Shown one piece after another: positions 12,065 to 13,650 of a stretch of DNA of 13,650 bases (the stretch's first letter is position 1; the number at the start of each line of letters is the position of its first letter). Both the position numbers and the translations under genes were made by a program. This stretch comes from an uncultured Oscillospiraceae bacterium. GTDB taxonomy: Bacteria; Bacillota; Clostridia; Oscillospirales; Oscillospiraceae. The notes beneath the pieces were generated by a model. The model saw only the letters and a program-made list of their open reading frames with translations, was not told the origin of the DNA and did no database searches. The stretch is taken from NCBI GenBank assembly GCA_900764755.1, contig CAAFPE010000106.1, positions 1-13,650 on the forward strand, given 5' to 3'.

Positions 12065-13069
12065 TCAGCGGGCCACGAAGCCCACCTTTTTATAGACCTT
12101 TCTCAAGGTCTTGGAGGCGGTATAGGCCGCCTTCTCTGCACCGGCCTTGTAGACACTTTCCAGATACGCCTTGTCAGCCAGGATGCGGGTGGCCTCCTCG
12201 CGGATGGGGCGCAGAGCCTCAATGACGGCCTCGCCCACGGCAGGCTTAAACTTCCCATAGCCGCAGCCGGAGAACTCAGACTCGATCTCCTGAAAACTTT
12301 TACCGGTGACGGCGGAGTAGATGTTCATCAGATTGGCCACACCGGGCTTGTTGGCGGGATCGTAGCGCACACAGTTTTCGGTATCGCTGTCGGTGATGGC
12401 CCGCTTGAACTTGCGCTGGATGTCCTCCGGCTTCTCCATGAGGAACACACAGCCCTCAGGGATGGATTTGGACATTTTGGACTCGGGATTGGTCAGCCCC
12501 ATGATGCGGGCGCCGGCCTTGGGGATATAGGGCTCCGGGATCTTGAACACGTCGCCATAGATGTTGTTGAAGCGCTGGGCCACATCCCGGGTCAGCTCGC
12601 AGTGCTGCTTCTGGTCCTCGCCTACGGGAACGAAATCGGGCTGGTAGAGGAGAATATCGGCGGCCATCAGGGCGGGATAAGTGAACAGGCCGCCGTTGAT
12701 ATTCTCCTTGTGCTTGGCGGACTTGTCCTTGAACTGGGTCATGCGGCTGAGCTCGCCGAACATGGTATAGCAGTTCAGCACCCAGCCCAATTCCGCGTGG
12801 GCGGGGACATGGGACTGGATGAACAGGGTATTCTTCTCCGGGTCCAGGCCGCAGGCGATGTACTGGGCCAGCTGTTCCAGGGTGCGGCGGCGCAGGTCGG
12901 CGGGGGTCTGCCGGACGGTGATGGTGTGCATATCAGCCATAAAGTAGTAGCAGTCGAACTCGTCGGCCCGGGCGCCCCAGTTCTTGATGGCGCCCAGATA
13001 GTTGCCCAAGTGCAGGTCGCCGCTGGGCTGGATGCCGGAGAGCATTACTTTCTTTTTTGCTTCTTCCAT
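12065..13069 (-). CDS. trpS: Tryptophanyl-tRNA synthetase
   Basis: Class I aminoacyl-tRNA synthetase that charges tRNA-Trp in the cytoplasm. The protein is 334 residues, the usual bacterial size. It has the N-terminal VMLSGIQPSGDLHLGNYLGAI with the HIGH-type HLGN at 20-23, MADMHTITV, the ELGWVLNCYTMFGELSRM tRNA-side block, LLYQPDFVPVGEDQKQH, and KMSKS at 198-202. ATG 13067-13069 starts the family-typical N-terminus. A TTG four codons upstream touches the AAGG and is less likely. It heads the minus-strand set followed 35 bases later by tagO, an unusual pairing of translation and wall genes. The UTR is about 90 bases, too short for a full T-box. Confidence 0.97.
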   Translation of the reverse strand: MEEAKKKVMLSGIQPSGDLHLGNYLGAIKNWGARADEFDCYYFMADMHTITVRQTPADLRRRTLEQLAQYIACGLDPEKNTLFIQSHVPAHAELGWVLNCYTMFGELSRMTQFKDKSAKHKENINGGLFTYPALMAADILLYQPDFVPVGEDQKQHCELTRDVAQRFNNIYGDVFKIPEPYIPKAGARIMGLTNPESKMSKSIPEGCVFLMEKPEDIQRKFKRAITDSDTENCVRYDPANKPGVANLMNIYSAVTGKSFQEIESEFSGCGYGKFKPAVGEAVIEALRPIREEATRILADKAYLESVYKAGAEKAAYTASKTLRKVYKKVGFVAR

Positions 13070-13167
13070 ATTGAAACACAACCTTTTTCATAAAGATGTC
13101 AAATGCCGTCCACTCCCCCGCGCGGTGCACGGGCAAGACGATGTTATGGGCATAAAAATACTAATAC

Positions 13168-13196
13168 AGCATAACACATTTTAGCTGCAATAGCAA
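13168..13196 (-). promoter_or_regulatory. Candidate promoter of the trpS-tagO-wecB operon
   Basis: On the minus strand TTGCTA (13196-13191) and TATGCT (13173-13168) are separated by 17 bases, with TGT directly before the -10 box, an extended -10. Each box matches consensus at 4/6. Transcription would start near 13161 and give a UTR of about 92 bases before trpS. In that UTR, ccgtgcac and gtggacgg can form a hairpin with one mismatch. Confidence 0.5.
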
Positions 13197-13253
13197 CGTG
13201 CCTGCGCAGATTTGGGAGAAAAACCGGGGGCAGCGGCCGCTCCGTCGGAACGG

Positions 13254-13298
13254 GGGAGGAGAAATCATAAATTTTTATTAAATTTTTCCCCTCCTCCC
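13254..13298. other. AT-rich stem-loop between trpS and ireB
   Basis: gggaggag (13254-13261) pairs exactly with ctcctccc (13291-13298), enclosing a 29-base loop made almost only of A and T. It sits directly before the -35 box of the ireB promoter. The A/T tract may act as an UP element or DNA-bending site. The stem may insulate the divergent promoters. Apart from this and the two promoters, the 300-base gap 13070-13369 shows nothing. Confidence 0.4.
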
Positions 13299-13327
13299 TT
13301 TACACAGTCTGTTTTTTGGAGTAAACT
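13299..13327 (+). promoter_or_regulatory. Sigma-A type promoter of ireB
   Basis: TTTACA (13299-13304) and TAAACT (13322-13327) are separated by exactly 17 bases and match consensus at 5/6 and 4/6. Transcription would begin near 13334, about 36 bases before the start codon. A/T-rich DNA lies upstream. Confidence 0.7.
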
Positions 13328-13369
13328 AGGCACAAATCTTCCATGCTTATTTTTTAGGAGGTGTTTTCG

Positions 13370-13621
13370 ATGGACGAGATGGATTTCACCCGGAAATTCC
13401 GGCTCGGCGACCAGCGCGATTTAGAGATCAAGGCGATCCTGGCCTCTGTGTATCAGGCGCTTCAGGAAAAGGGCTACAACCCGGTCAATCAGATCGTCGG
13501 CTATATCCTCTCCGAGGACCCCACCTATATCACCAACCATAACAACGCCCGGGCCCTGATCCGGAAGGTGGACCGGGACGAGCTGCTCCAAACCCTGGTC
13601 AAATATTATCTTACCCACTGA
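13370..13621 (+). CDS. ireB: IreB family regulatory phosphoprotein (UPF0297/YrzL)
   Basis: IreB is a small cytoplasmic protein first described in Enterococcus faecalis, where the PASTA kinase IreK phosphorylates it on N-terminal threonines and it restrains cephalosporin resistance. The 83 residues carry the family core: EIKAILASVYQALQEKGYNP, then NQIVGYILSEDPTYITNHNN, then IRKVDRDELLQTLVKYYL. ATG 13370 follows AGGAGG (13356-13361) by 8 bases. The GTG at 13361 overlaps that site and is rejected. Thr7 is present at the position of one known phosphosite, while position 4 is Met rather than Thr. In many Firmicutes this gene is followed by ruvX/yrrK and yrzB; only 29 bases remain after its stop here, too few to tell. 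Confidence 0.93.
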   Translation: MDEMDFTRKFRLGDQRDLEIKAILASVYQALQEKGYNPVNQIVGYILSEDPTYITNHNNARALIRKVDRDELLQTLVKYYLTH

Positions 13622-13650
13622 GAAGAGCAAGAAGCAGCCCCCCGCCACGC

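Noticed and set aside
10920..12095. Plus-strand open frame opposite tagO
   Set aside because: It is the complement of a multi-pass membrane protein gene. Its Gly/His/Asp-rich translation has no ribosome binding site or domain support.
12056..13093. Plus-strand open frame opposite trpS
   Set aside because: It is antisense to a full-length tryptophanyl-tRNA synthetase with HIGH and KMSKS motifs.
13070..13300. Full T-box riboswitch upstream of trpS
   Set aside because: Only the ACCGCG core is seen. The predicted leader is too short, and no specifier loop or terminator/antiterminator pair is evident.

Overview
The window looks like a chromosomal segment of a GC-rich, endospore-forming Clostridia (Oscillospiraceae, Flavonifractor/Lawsonibacter/Pseudoflavonifractor type). 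The evidence is high G+C, strong AGGAGG ribosome binding sites with many GTG/TTG starts, and a Firmicutes gene set: tmcAL, ackA, ireB, tagO/mnaA-type teichoic acid genes and a BclA-like collagen protein. The genus is an inference. No tRNA, rRNA, CRISPR array, transposase or integrase is visible.

Layout. (1) 1-1579 (+): the 3' end of a collagen-like surface protein gene made of 54-bp tandem repeats, then a GT2 glycosyltransferase with a TPR-like tail. The pair resembles exosporium glycoprotein/glycosyltransferase modules. (2) 1580-1830: a bidirectional terminator, a displaced second copy of the last 63 bp of the ackA locus, and a short palindromic element. (3) 1831-3027 (-): acetate kinase, with a good sigma-A promoter and a roughly 190-nt structured leader. 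(4) 3298-5623 (+), divergent from ackA: tmcAL, an ATP-dependent ligase that uses acetate to modify tRNA-Met, then a DUF3810-type membrane metalloprotease candidate, closed by a strong terminator. (5) 5681-7712 (-): a YfcE-type phosphoesterase followed by cardiolipin synthase. (6) 7777-8880 (+): three small tightly packed genes of unknown function, ending at a strong terminator shared with the convergent operon. (7) 8914-13069 (-): trpS, tagO/wecA-like, wecB/mnaA and an unknown single-pass membrane-anchored protein, apparently one operon from a promoter upstream of trpS. (8) 13370-13621 (+): ireB with its own promoter.

Many of the genes serve the cell envelope: phospholipid synthesis (cls), the first steps of teichoic acid or other wall glycopolymer synthesis (tagO, wecB), a surface glycoprotein and its probable glycosyltransferase, and IreB, a substrate of the wall-sensing PASTA kinase. 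A second theme is acetate: ackA and tmcAL share one divergent control region.

The two items most worth pursuing are the ackA 3' end and the three-gene cassette. At ackA, the gene appears to have been given a new 3' terminus while the old terminus, differing only at three synonymous positions, still sits in front of the terminator. This resembles integration into the end of a protein-coding gene. The 7777-8880 cassette encodes two helical proteins with a shared short motif and one protein with two leucine-rich hydrophobic segments. I could not assign a function to any of the three.
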